Program-made: the position numbers and the translations under genes
Part shown: in pieces, positions 46,881 to 58,435 of the stretch
Numbering within the stretch: position 1 is the stretch's first letter
Layout: each line of letters opens with the position of its first letter
Assembly (NCBI GenBank): GCA_001414485.1
Contig: LLEY01000030.1
Coordinates: forward strand, 372,001-436,000
DNA: 64,000 nt
DNA from: Calycina herbarum
Lineage: Eukaryota; Ascomycota; Leotiomycetes; Helotiales; Pezizellaceae
Direction: 5' to 3'
The notes under the pieces: generated by a model
Seen by the model: only the letters and a program-made list of their open reading frames with translations
Told to the model about the DNA's origin: nothing
The model's database searches: none

Positions 46881-47880
46881 TAGATATAATAATTAAATTT
46901 ATTCTACTAGATATATAATATCTCTAGCTTTTGTCGTTTTCTACTCTAATACTACTTTTCTTATTTTTCTTATTATACTATTTATTTATAATAAGACTAC
47001 TTATTTATTAACTTTTTACTTCTTATATATAGTACTAGCTTAACTATATATATAAATTACTAAATTCTCTATAACCTTTAGTACTTAATACTCTCTTAAT
47101 CTAATCGAATTAATTAATTATAAAGAGAGAAGAGATTTTTAAGAAGATCTATCTTTTATATTAGTTGAAACTAGTTTATATTAGTCTATTCACAGTTGTA
47201 AATAGCTTTATAAAAGTATATAAATAACCTAATATAATCTCTTAATATAATAGTAGAACTTTTACTTATAAAGAGAGCTATAGAGACTACTATAATAGTT
47301 AATACTATTACTACGTTCTAAATAGACTTTTAACTATAAACTTAAATAATCTTTATATATATTAGAGCTCTCTAGAGCTCTCTTCTTCTCTATATCTATT
47401 ATATTAATAATAGAGTATTATTTAGTTTTAAGTCTTCTAAAGTATATATATTATAGTTCTATTATAAGTTTAATAGATACGTAGTAGATACTATTTAACT
47501 ACTAGACTAACTATTAAGAACGTAGGTATAAGAGGCTATACCTCGAATAGTCTAAAGATATAGTTTTAATATTTAATTAAGAGATATACAAAGACTAGAC
47601 TTATATAGGCTCTTAGTCTTTATATAAGAAATAGAAGAGTTTCTAAAATATTCTAGAAAACTGCTTAACAAATCTATAATATAGCTCGAATATAACGGAA
47701 GATATTATACTAGTTATAATTTCTTCCTAAGTCTTCTTATCCCGCTTTATATTAAGGTAATCTTCTTTCTTTAGTATAAAAGAGAGTCTTAAGAAGTTAA
47801 GAGCTACTCTCTTATAAGGCGGTAAGCTTAGTACTACGCTGTTCTAGCACCTTCTCTTTTCTTAACACTATATATATTCT
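46881..47880. other. RIP-mutated DNA with an uninterrupted relative of the Fot1 copy 1 target
   Basis: Bases 47,094-47,240 match 25,018-25,125 joined to 26,984-27,030, that is, the sequence around Fot1 copy 1 without the transposon. The rest has no recognisable content. Confidence 0.55.
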
Positions 47881-49040
47881 ATACTTATAGCTTTTAGAGC
47901 TCTCTATAGGTTAATTATAATAGGCTACGTTTATAAAACACTCTACAAAGAGTACGATACTCCTAAACGAATACGATTTCGCTATCTTCTTAAGTAAGGC
48001 TAATCTTAAAAAGATACTATATAGCGACTTAATCTTATATAAGACATAGTATTAAAATAGGTTCCGGATTAGTATATAGGTAAAGAAAGGACTAGCAGAC
48101 CTCCGGTTATCTTAGATAAGAAGATAGAGGAGATAATTAAGTAGATAACAGGCTACTTTAACCGGCGAGTAACACCTCTTTAGAAGATTATATAAGAGTA
48201 TAGTATTAAAGCCTCTAATAATACAATTCTAGCTACCTTAGTATATCACGGATATTACTACTACGTCTCCGATTATAAGCTCTTCCTCTCTTAATCGATA
48301 CGATTAAAACGATATACCTTTTTAATTATAAACTAGAACCGGCTAAAAGAGTACTAGCGAAAGAGCCTTTATTATAACGAGATAATAATCTAATTAAATA
48401 TACGCCGAAGACTTAAAATCCTTTATAAAAGAGAGAAACGACAACGACTCGATTATATTCAATTTACGTTTTAAAGCAGCCGAACGTCTTTATACTATGC
48501 CGCTGCTATTAGGTATAATTTTAAGAGTACGCTTGTCTTTTTATCACTTAAAGGAGAAGAAAAGAGCTTTATATAAAAGAAGTACAAGGACCAGATCTTA
48601 CGAGGGCTTTTAGAGGATATATATATAGATAAACACGGTTTAAAACAGAGTCTAGGGGACTTTTATATCGAAGGGAACTATTTTATAGTCGAAGATAGGA
48701 GTAGGGTCTATAGAAAGACAGATATAAAGAGGAATTAAAGTCTTTATAATAAAGTATAAGTAGAATACTTTATATATTCGATTAATTAGCCTCTCTTGTC
48801 TTCTAATCTTAATCTAATTAAGAATATATAGAGGATCTTAAAATAAAAGCTCTAGAATAGGAATCCGTATAGTAGTTAGTCTTTAAAGGACCTCTAGAAG
48901 GCAGTTCTTAATATCTAAGAGAATAAGATTACTATAGAGGATTTTAATAAGTATATAGACTCCTTTCTAGAGAGGCTTGAAAAGGTTAGATTATAAAAAG
49001 GTGTATAAACTTATTAGTAGAGTATTATTACAGTATATAA
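47881..49040 (+). pseudogene. Tc1/mariner transposase relic, RIP-mutated
   Basis: Plus-strand reading RPPVILDKKIEEIIK near 48,105, then TGYFNRRVTPL, NNTILATLVYHGYYYYVSDY near 48,240 and LSSNLNLIKNI, stop, RILK near 48,800-48,840. These are the winged-helix part and the last catalytic block (PDLNPIENVWRILK-type) of Tc1/mariner transposases. Trp and Gln positions have become stops. The terminal repeats were not located. It is unrelated in detail to the element at 21,233. Confidence 0.75.
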
Positions 49041-49160
49041 ACTATATTAAATTTAGATATCTTAGTAATAGTAGAAAACATAGATAGCTCTTAACTTCTT
49101 AAGACCCTCTTTCGTATATAGATTTGACGGTGGAGACGAAGGTTCTTATAAAGATCTCGC
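49041..49160. other. short unassigned sequence between the mariner and MULE relics
   Basis: About 120 bp including GATTTGACGGTGGAGACGAA near 49,122. Nothing recognised. Confidence 0.3.
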
Positions 49161-49450
49161 TAGTTATAAGAGTTGGAACCTATAATAGAGGCTCGGGCTA
49201 TGCCCTCGCTAAGCACTAACTAAAGTCCCCGCTTAGCACTAGCTATTACTCTACTGCTAAGCAAGTCTCTCCTGTTCTATACTTTTCTATTCTATTCTTT
49301 TGATATTATATATCTCTTAGAATATTCCAGAAGCTCTTCCTCTCTCTATATATATAGAGGAAGAGCTTATATATATATAGTCCTTATATACTTCTTAATT
49401 AAATATTTAAAACCACACCTTTGAGTTATTCGAGGTCTAGCCTCTTATAC
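49161..49450 (+). pseudogene. MULE 3' end carrying an inserted LINE tail
   Basis: Bases 49,166-49,268 are an inverted, RIP-mutated copy of 6,641-6,720 (reading RVGTYNRGSGYALAKH). Bases about 49,272-49,310 are the complement of the LINE tail seen at 6,585-6,632. Bases 49,315-49,445 match 37,095-37,215, where no LINE tail intervenes. Confidence 0.6.
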
Positions 49451-49620
49451 TAGTATCTCTTTATATAGTTTCCTATAGTGGAAAGATTTCTCAAATCTCT
49501 TTCTAATATACCCTCGTCTCTCTTTAGTCGTACTAGTTCCTCTCTCTTTAAATCTTTTCTAATTTAGGTCGAAGATTTCTTAACTGGGATTGGGATGAAA
49601 TTTAGGGAGAATTTAATAAT
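49451..49620. other. right margin of the RIP block
   Basis: AT-rich sequence that grades into ordinary composition near 49,580. No gene. Confidence 0.4.
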
Positions 49621-51390
49621 GAGATTCTTTGAGAAGGAACTTGGGTAGAGGTGATGATAATAATAAGGATCCCCTTATGAAGGGCCTAGAAGTAGGTTGT
49701 AGCAATAGTCTCTATAGGTATAACCTGTTGGTTCCTCTCTTGAAAATGCCCTTCTCGCTGACAGACTTTCTCTATCGTGCTATAGAGTTCCTTTTTTGGT
49801 ATAAATTCTAAATAGGGTAACGAAACGGAAAATCGACTTAATCTAAGATATCGATAAAACTATTTATATAAGTACTATATAAGCTCTTGAATTGTTACTG
49901 ATAACTCACTAGACATTATAACATGCGTCTATATTTTCTGAACCATTTAGTGTAAGAAAATCAACTAGCCAGTCCCACGTCTTATGCTTGCTGTTAGGAA
50001 GAATAGTTAATAGCGGAGCCGGAGCAGTTTCATTGATCGTAAATGAGGATTTGTAAGTGGTCTAATCGATTTTGCTTTCCTTTACCAGCATGGTGGAGTT
50101 GTACAATACCATTTTGGGAAGACGGGACCTGTAGGGCATTATTAAACGGGATCATTGAATGAAGGCGCTGTTGTTTCAAGGATTTTTGAGGGGATGTCTA
50201 ACTCCTGTAATGATCTCCCTTGGCGTTACGAAAAGCCTGATCAGTCGGAGGACAAATGGAAACAAGTAAGACAAGTATTTCTTACTTACAACCTGCAGAG
50301 AAAAGATGTACTAATTCTAGCCATAGTGCTTGAAAGATTGACATCCTTTAGCGCATTGGATGATCTGTGGCGCAATTAGCAACAAAGCGGTACCAGATCT
50401 ACGTAGTGCGCTCGACCTCTTACTCGACTCTTTCCGACAATAATATGTGAAACCAGACCACGATCTTATACTAAGACTCCATCGCCTCATAATACTGGTT
50501 GAAAGATTCAAACGCAAGGTCTTGTACGCTGGCGACGTAAATTAACGCCACCCTTTCTCAACTAGATTTTAGCTTTTAGAAAAACATAAAGCTTAACCTA
50601 CCTGAGGATCTAGTGAAGCTGATCATAGATACTGCTTCTGAACGCTTTATGTAATTACCTTAGGCGGATGTGTTAGAAATGTATCTACTCTGTACTTGTT
50701 AAGGACTAATAGGTAAGTCCCCTTCTACAAATCAGGTGCGAGGGCGACGACGTAAATGTGAATTTTTGGTGAGAACGCTTTTAAGTGTTTAAAGATTTTC
50801 TTCTTTGGAACCTCCTAAAATTTTAGAAAGACGAGCTTCTGATGGCTTGGTTTTGCTGTATGTGCTTCGGCGACACCCTACGGCAGTCTGAAAAGGCAAA
50901 AGCTCTTAACTGATCTTTTCACGGCTGGGTTGTATTCTTAGAAACTTACTCCCAGTTAATCTCTAGAAGAGATTGGATCTGAGGATTGAAGTGCCTACGC
51001 ATATATACTTTCTTCGTATTACGAGCTATAAAATCTTCAATAGTAGAGACAATAGACTTTCCCATTTTCCCTATTTTCCCTTTTCGAGACTTGTTAACCC
51101 TCTCTAAATTATTAATAGCGCTTTCATCTACATCGCTAGATAATATGCTGGAATCTCTTCCTATACTGTTGACTAAGAAGCATCAAAGTGTCTGCAAAAA
51201 TGACAACTACAAGGTTGAAGATGTCTTACGGCATATAGGAGCGAAAGGACTGAGTCCTCCTATCTGGAGTCGGGAATGGAGTAGATTATATAAGGCGGTA
51301 AGGAAATGTTTAGGGGGCAGTGAAAGGGTTAGTGGTATAAAGGCGGTGAGGAAATTTAGAGAACCGATTAGGTTAAGATAGTAGATTATA
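49621..51390 (+). other. ordinary-composition island, genic-looking but unrecognised
   Basis: Short plus-strand open frames (49,629-49,811; 50,155-50,379; 50,986-51,381) with no recognised domain. A plausible intron runs from GTAAGTGGTCTAATCG (about 50,056) to CTTTACCAG (about 50,090), and minus-like helical text LRSALDLLLDSFRQ and LILRLHRLIILVERFKRKVL appears in a plus frame near 50,395-50,520. This may be a decayed gene. I cannot assign a family or a reliable gene model. Confidence 0.3.
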
Positions 51391-51708
51391 CAGTAGATCA
51401 ATATAGAGAAAGATAGTAGGGAAAGTTGTAGATCAGATGCGGGGATATATAGATCTAGTATAATAGAACCTTATCTTCGTTGCTGAATCCTAAACTTAAA
51501 CTTATAAATAAAGAAAGATTTCTATAAATAAACGCTTTCAATATATTACTTTAAGCTCGATTTAAAAATAAACTACTTTTAAAATATATGTTCCTCTACT
51601 AATGTTTTCTTTTATTATCACTTAACTACGGCTTACGACTAAAGGCATTTTAAGCCTAACTATGCTAAGATGTGGCCAGTATTTACCTCGAGCTCTTAGG
51701 TAAACTAG
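51391..51708. other. AT-rich spacer before the Copia element
   Basis: Mixed AT-rich sequence, nothing recognised. Confidence 0.4.
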
Positions 51709-51926
51709 TGTTGGATTATATTATAATACTACACTTTAGAGAGCAAGAGTAAAAGACTTGAATTCTATACCTTACTCTATAATAGTAGAAGGCACATTTA
51801 TATACAACTTTGTAATAGCAATTGCCGTATCTATTTACTGAAAAACTCTTCCTCGGTATACCCGACGGGTATACCGATATCTTCTTAAGTGGCTTAATAT
51901 AACAGATATCACCGTATCTGTCAACA
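51709..51926 (-). repeat. Copia 3' LTR (RIP-mutated)
   Basis: Begins TGTTGGATTATATTATAATA and ends GTCAACA. It aligns with 56,438-56,645 after allowing a roughly 10-bp insertion close to the start; the differences are mainly C/T and G/A. A purine-rich stretch on its inner side (minus strand AAGAGAGC) is a candidate polypurine tract. Confidence 0.85.
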
Positions 51927-54900
51927 GCTCTCTTACGGTTATATCTAGTAACAGCTACTCTATAAAAACCATATATTTGGTATAGCTCCTAGGAAAAGCC
52001 CAGCTGATATAAAAACCTAGGCGTAAGCCTCTTGTCCTTTATCCCTTCTATAGCATTCCCTTTATATATATCTTGAATACTAATAGTCGTAGAGGTTTCG
52101 TAAGTACGTTAGCAAGCATATATGCCGTAGAGTAGTAATCGACTATGATCTTATTATACGTAATAAGCTGCTGTATATAGTAGAATTGAATATTAATATA
52201 CTTGCTTCGGGCATAGTTCTCTAGGTTCTTAGTAAGCGTAATCGCTGACTGATTATCGTAGAGAAGTAGGACTGTAAAGTCGTTCTTTAAGTACTACGAA
52301 TAGCTAATATCTCTTAGTAGCCTACTATACTAGACAGCCTGCTTACTTATCTAGTAAAGTGCTATATACTCTACCTCGGTAGTCGATGTAGAGATTAACC
52401 GCTGCTTCTTCGACGTCTAAGCAATAGATCCTCTATAGAGCTTGAATATATACCTATAAGTCGACAGTCGGTTAGCTAGGTCGCTAGTATAGTCCGAGTC
52501 AGAATACCCTTTAAGAGCCTGTAGTCGTTCCGAGTTACTATAGCGAATAGCATAGCCGGGTGTACCTTTCAAGTAGTATAAGATCTATAATACGTAATTC
52601 CAATGCTATATAGTAGAGTCTAAGCAATACTATATAAGTCGGCAAATAGCAAAGGTAATATCTAGCCGCGTGCCTCTCTATAAATATATTAGACTTCTAA
52701 TAGCTCTTTAGTATAGAGTAATATCAGCTCGGGGTTTATTTTACTTAGCTTTCCTAAGAGTCTATATTCCACCTGTAGAGACAGGATCTACTTAATCGCT
52801 GCTCTCTAAATACTTATTAACCAGCTTAAGCGAGTAGCTTTTCTAGCTAATAGTTAGCGTCTATAACACTCGATCCTATATAACCTTAAGACTAAGAAAC
52901 GTACTAATCTCTCTTATATCTTTAAGCTTATATAGTTTTCTAAATCCCTTTTTAAACGAGTTAACCTTATCTAAAGAGCGCTCTAGTATAATTATATTAT
53001 TAATATAGAAGCTAATAATCAAGCTCTTATCTCTATTAATAAATACGCTTAGATCGCTAAAAGAGGGCTTTAATCTAAACTTAGCTAGTCTATTATAAGC
53101 TTTAATATACTACTCTCTTCTAGACTGCTTTAGACTATATAAGGCCTTCCGTACCTTAAGTATAATACTAGGGGGTAATAAGAGTCCTTGAACCTCCTAT
53201 ATATAAACCTCTATATATAACTCTGCCTATAGATACGCTATATCAACGTTAACTTAGTGAATTTCAAGGTCTTCTATATACTCTACAGCTAACTAAGCTC
53301 TAATAGACTTATAGCGGATAGTAGACGAGAACGTCTTAAGAAAGTTATTACCTAGTCTCTAACTATATCCCTAAGCTACTAGTCTAGCCTTAAAGCAGTC
53401 TATTAACTCTGTTAGAGTATACTTTATAAGGAAGACCTACTTTATACTAACTATAGCCTTCGTAGAGAGGAGCTTAGTATACTCCTAGGTCCTAAGGACT
53501 TAGAGCTTAACTAATTCATTAGTAATAGTATCTTTCTATTATTAAGTATACTAAGAGTTGCTAACTACTTTATTATACGACTTTAGAAGAAGTATTCTAT
53601 AGATATCAGCACTTAAGGCTATATCTTCGTTAAAGAACCTCCGAGGCCTACGTTTATAAAGCCTACAGCCTATCGAAGCCTTATAGCTAGGTTTACTATC
53701 TATACGCTGATTAGACGTGCGGGTCTTTCTCCTATAACTAGCGATTCTGTTTATACGTTTAGAAGACGTACGAGTCTCTCTTCTATAACTTACTATTCTA
53801 TCTATACGTTTATATAACATACGAGTCTTTCTTCTATAACTAGTAGTAGTTCGAGCACTCTTAGGTAACCTAGGTACTTTAACTAGCCTGTTTAATAGTT
53901 CGAGTACTCTAAGCAACTTAGACGCTTTTACTAGTCTCTCTTCCTCGGGTTCTTCCTTACTAAAGTCCTCTAACTCGCTAATAAACCCGTAGGTAGGAGT
54001 TTCGCTACTCTAATTCTATTTTAGACGTCGATTAACAAGGAATCGAGGTCTTATCGACATAATAATACGTTAGCTTATTAGGTCGTATAATCTATACTAC
54101 TATAAGGTCTCTATATAGCTTATAAGGTATATTCTTCGTAAGACTAGCTTAAGCTTATACCTATACTAGTTAGAAAGCCGGTAGAAAGTAACACAGCCTT
54201 ATAGCTTTAAGTGCTATATCCCTAGCCTCTTTCTTATAAATGCTTCTTTAGATATAATTCCGCCTAGCTCTATAGATATACAGTTCCTAATATAATATAT
54301 AGCTTTTATAGCTTTGCTCTAAAACTTATATAGTAATTAAGCGTTAATAAACATTACTCTTACAAGTGAAATAAGTATATAGTTCAGCCTTTTAAAGATA
54401 CTATTCTACTCTAGTATATATAACATAGTCTACTTAATCTTAACTCTATACTAGCTTAATAGCTTATTCTTAATTACCTTAAACTCCTTAGTATTATTAA
54501 GCTTAAGAACCTTTAGCTTATACCCTGTCTATAACTCTACTTCCTTCTTCTATTTAAGTACAACTTCTCTAAGTCTATTCTTTGCTTAGTTAGAAAGACC
54601 TATAACTTTCTTATTACCTAGTCTATAAGAGTATAAATATAGCGTTCCCCAGCTATAGTAGAAATGCTATATAGACCCTAGAAGTTAGAAAACACTCGTT
54701 TAAGAGGTTTATCTACTTTCTCTAGTACTTAGCGGTTTATAACTCGTAGCTGCTTTGCTATAATACATAGCTTATAGAAGTCTAAGTTATAACCTCTTAG
54801 AATTAATATTAGTACTTCTAAGTTAGAGACTACGCTATATAGCCTCCTAAGTCCCTATATACTAATATAGCTAAAATTCCTATACTAAAGGTTAAGGTTA

Positions 54901-55400
54901 AGATCTCTTTCAGTTATAGCTATAGTAGCTTCCGTAGTAACAGAGTCTAGTATATATTACAAGCTAATTCAGCTTACGTTCGTAATAACAAAACTATCCT
55001 TTATAAGAGTCATAGCCTACTTACTTATACTGCCGGTTGTCTATATAAGAATGCCCTTGTCCTATAGCTAAGGGACTGATATCAGGCTGCTAGTAAGCGT
55101 AGGCACGTATAGCACGTCTATAAGAGTAAGTATTTAAGTCTACAGCTTGTCTACAAAGACCTAGATAGTAACATTCCTAATTGCTATTAAGCCGCCACTT
55201 ATAGTCTTGACTACTCGAGAGACCTTAAGCTCTAAAAACTCAGTAAATACGTCTCTGGCGTAAGTTATATAGCGTGTAGCCCCTGAGTCGATTACCTAGG
55301 CTACTTGGCTCTTGTCGAAGCTTCCTATAAGAGCTCCCTAGCAGGCGTCTGTTAGGACGTCTTTCATCGGATCTGTGGCAAGCATGACTTCATCGTCCCA
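51927..55400 (-). pseudogene. Copia pol (protease, integrase, RT, RNase H), RIP-mutated
   Basis: Minus-strand landmarks: a protease VIDSGATRYITYA at about 55,300-55,260 following a TAG; an RT-end block FYINNIIILERSLDKVNSFK near 53,000-52,950; and an RNase H block KKQRLISTSTTEVEYIALY near 52,410-52,350, then DNQSAITLTKNLENYARSKY near 52,240-52,180 and MLANVLTKPLR near 52,110. The YVDD box appears as YINN. Stops are very frequent and of RIP type. Confidence 0.85.
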
Positions 55401-55421
55401 TACTAGCTAGTACTGTGGTTG

Positions 55422-56363
55422 CTATTCTGGCGTTGGCAAAGATCCTGTAGAGGCACTCTTTGCTCGCTTAGCAAAAGCTTTCCCTTCAATTGTCTGAATC
55501 CAGACATGACACTCAGTCTTGAAATGCCCTTCTTCTCCACAGCAATAGCAAGTGCCTTTGCGCTTCTTGCCCTTCTGCCCATTCTTGCCCTTCTGTCTAC
55601 CATGGCTAGGCTTCTTTGCCCCTTGCGCCTTTCTCTGATTCTGCCGAGGTCGGTTACTGGCCGCAAGGGCTGTCTTATCTAGGCCCTGGTTTCTGGATTT
55701 TAAGCGTTGTTCTGTCTCTTTTAGACTTATAACTGTAGAGTCAAAGTCTAGAGTAGACAGCTTGTCTTCAAGGATTCCAATACGCGTGTCATAGTCACTT
55801 CCTAGCTTCCGGACAGCTCGGAGAAGTGTACTAATCTTGGACTTTTCTGTAGGTGCTTCGTCTACATCTGTAGCAAAGATAAAGGCCTGCAGGTCACGTA
55901 GGTCGGTGGATATTGAGTCGATTGTGGCTCTAGCCTTCGGCTCGTATCCATAGAACTGGCTTGTGTACATGGCAAGTAATATATCGTTGGATGGGCGGCA
56001 GTCCTTACGCAAGGCCTTCCATTGCTCCTGTGCGGTCTGAAAGTCGATAATCTTGTTTTTCATCGTAAGCGAGCAATAGCCCATGATGCAGGTCCTCGCC
56101 TTGGCGTTCTTGCGTCTCCATGCCTCTTGAGGTGACAATACTCTAGTATCAGTCTTAGTACTGTCTTGCTGGGAGGGACCTCCTGCTCTCGTTGAGATTC
56201 GTGGCGCAGGGGTTGTAGTGCTGGCCGGTTTTGGTTCGTCACCAAGGACAAGGTCAAGAAGGCCTCTAGCTTCTAGGAAATAGCGTACTTCTTCAGCCCA
56301 TATTCGATAGTTGAGGGGGCTAGTAAGCTTTGGGATTTTTGGTGATTTGTCGTCGTACGACAT
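55422..56363 (-). CDS. Copia Gag polyprotein, intact ORF
   Basis: 313 residues from ATG 56,363. An N-terminal capsid-like region (NYRIWAEEVRYFLEARGLLD; later QEQWKALRKDCRPSNDILLA) is followed by a basic segment and a CCHC zinc knuckle, CYCCGEEGHFKTEC, near residue 272-285. There are no stops and the composition is ordinary, unlike pol immediately downstream. The frame stops at TAG 55,422, where gag would otherwise run on into pol. It would package element RNA if expressed, but the element cannot supply its own pol. Confidence 0.85.
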   Translation of the reverse strand: MSYDDKSPKIPKLTSPLNYRIWAEEVRYFLEARGLLDLVLGDEPKPASTTTPAPRISTRAGGPSQQDSTKTDTRVLSPQEAWRRKNAKARTCIMGYCSLTMKNKIIDFQTAQEQWKALRKDCRPSNDILLAMYTSQFYGYEPKARATIDSISTDLRDLQAFIFATDVDEAPTEKSKISTLLRAVRKLGSDYDTRIGILEDKLSTLDFDSTVISLKETEQRLKSRNQGLDKTALAASNRPRQNQRKAQGAKKPSHGRQKGKNGQKGKKRKGTCYCCGEEGHFKTECHVWIQTIEGKAFAKRAKSASTGSLPTPE

Positions 56364-56425
56364 GTTGACTAATAGGATATGCAGGCTTGAGGCTTGTTGT
56401 GATTGGTCGAAGCGATAGAGCTTCC

Positions 56426-56437
56426 GGGCTCATAACC
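56426..56437 (-). other. Copia primer-binding site (half-tRNA type)
   Basis: Directly next to the 5' LTR, the plus strand reads GGGCTCATAACC, the anticodon-loop sequence of initiator tRNA-Met. The minus-strand RNA would therefore pair with an internal tRNA fragment, as known for Drosophila copia, not with the tRNA 3' end. Confidence 0.75.
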
Positions 56438-56645
56438 TGTTGCAATACTACACTTTAGAGGGCAAGAGTAAAAGACTTGAATTCCATGCCTTGCTCTACA
56501 AGAGCAGAAGGCACATTTATATACAACTTTGCAATAGCAATTGCCGTATCTATTTACCGAAAAACTCTTCCTCGGTATGCCCGACGGGCATACCGATATC
56601 TCCTTAAGTGGCTTGATATAACAGATATCACCGTACCTATCAACA
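56438..56645 (-). repeat. Copia 5' LTR (unmutated)
   Basis: 208 bp, TGTTGCAATACTACAC to CCTATCAACA. Same length as the solo LTR at 19,650-19,857 and close to it in sequence. Confidence 0.9.
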
Positions 56646-58435
56646 GATTGCTAAGCAAATTCGAGTCCTATCATACAAACCACAAATTGCTTCCTGCGAA
56701 TACGTAACCTTAACAGCCTCTCGAATTGTAGGCAAGAGATCGTCCACCTCAGTGAGTTGTCTAGTCAGCACGCCCTGCCACACTCCACTAAACAAAATTT
56801 ATCCTATCGGTTAGGGGCAGCATATTTTCACTATGATAAATATCTTTCCTCTCAACATTCACGGCGGGTCCTTGTCATTCTTGCTTCTCTTCCAACACCC
56901 TTTAGGTTGATGTTTTTGTGCGATTTGTCATGTGTCATGTGTGGTGTTTGATGTCTGATCAAGTGAAGGCTTCCAGAGTTTAGAGATGCAGTTCGATGGT
57001 GCCTCGCAGCTGGAATGGAGTAAACAGCGCTTTTCTCCTGGTGGATTTCGGCCACATTCTTAAAAATTAAAAATTCAAAGCTTCAGAGCAATTGATTTCA
57101 GTAGTTCCACTATTATCCACTGCCGAATGCTCTCTGCTGTGTGACTCAAACCTTCCTCATTAGTCCTTTACTTCACTCCAACAAAACAACGGTAGTAGAT
57201 CCACACAAAGATACACAAAAATAAGCAGAAAATACAGAACTAAAATTAAGAGCTGACTAACAGAATAACATCATGGTCAAGTTAAGATTGTAGTGGTTTC
57301 GCCCGAACAGAGGCCCTCGCATTACCCCGCAATTTTGGCCCTCGCTCGCTTTTTCCTATGGTTATCGACTCAACAACGCTCTACATTTCTTGGACGAGGT
57401 CAATGGTAAGGAGAATTACAGTGTGCTACGCTATAGCGCCATGTAAAGTGCACTGGAGCCGCAATCTGACGTGCGCTGTGCTTTGGTGGTCGTCCCTATA
57501 TTTACGTTCTTCTTTCTCTCATGCGGCTCGCTTGCCCCTGTGGCCAGCGCCAATACCTTTCTGCAGGGAGGTGGTGAACCAGAAGCTTCAGGGCAGTTTA
57601 CAGGGCACTCCGTGTTCTCTGACGTTTTTGGCCGCGTTCTCTGAACAAAAAAAAAACCAGATTCATGAACCCATACATGTACATGTTCGAGTTAAAAGTG
57701 CATTTCTGGTGGTCTCCTTGGGCAGAGTAGTCCCTGATTTCCCAGGCTTAGTTTGGAGTGCGATCTACTGGTTGCAGGCTAAACAGGAACAGTTCACGAG
57801 GACCAGAGTTGAACGAGACTTACCATCCAAGCACACTGCACCGTGGGTACACATCAGCACAACGGGCTCGCAAAAATATACCAAAAATATAAGTAGAGAC
57901 TGAAAAAGTAAATCAACAGTTCTCATGATTTTTAAATAGTTCTAGTACTCGTTGTAGAACTTTATGCTCAGAAGTTGGAGAGCTCATCACCGTAGCTCTC
58001 GGTGGAAAAGATAAGTGTCCCGCTCCTTCAGCCTGTCAGTGTACCTACGTCTGTATCTCCGCGTAGACAGAGTATAAAGTCCAACACGCCGAAGAATACG
58101 AATTTGCACCTTGCGCATCTACTCATATTTCTGTTGCATTTTTACGATCTGTTGTTGTCGAGTTATATGGTATGGTTATAGAAGGGTCGTTAAATTTCTG
58201 TCCACTGGAGGGTTGGTTCGCATCACTTACTGTAATCGATGGTCCCTGTTAAGTTACCAGAACACGAAATCTGTACTGGCTTTTCTGTGAAAATCGAACT
58301 TTGAAGAACTAGAACCAACTTTTCAGAATGAAAAACCAGCAATCAGACATTAAAGCTGCATTCTAAACATTCCCTCACACTAACATCACACCTCTCAACT
58401 CTGTTGACTCCATATCATACTCATATAACGTGAAT
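56646..58435. other. intergenic, no supported gene
   Basis: Ordinary composition. A 181-codon plus-strand frame at 57,358-57,903 lacks domain signals and has no convincing start context. Some stretches (57,060-57,260) are A/C-rich and untranslatable. The right end would contain the 3' UTR of the DUF6604 gene. Confidence 0.4.

Larger units (their letters stand above)
51709..56645 (-). mobile_element. Ty1/Copia retrotransposon, 5' third intact and 3' two-thirds RIP-mutated
   Basis: The LTRs are 51,709-51,926 (3' LTR, RIP-mutated, with a short insertion near its end) and 56,438-56,645 (5' LTR, 208 bp, unmutated). The order on the minus strand is gag, protease, integrase, reverse transcriptase, RNase H, which is Copia. 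No matching 5-bp flanks remain (ACTAG versus GATTG). A solo LTR of the same family lies at 19,650-19,857. Composition changes abruptly near 55,390. Confidence 0.9.

Noticed and set aside
57358..57903. Plus-strand frame of 181 codons
   Set aside because: No domain, membrane segment pattern or codon regularity; poor start context; probably chance in a gene-free stretch.
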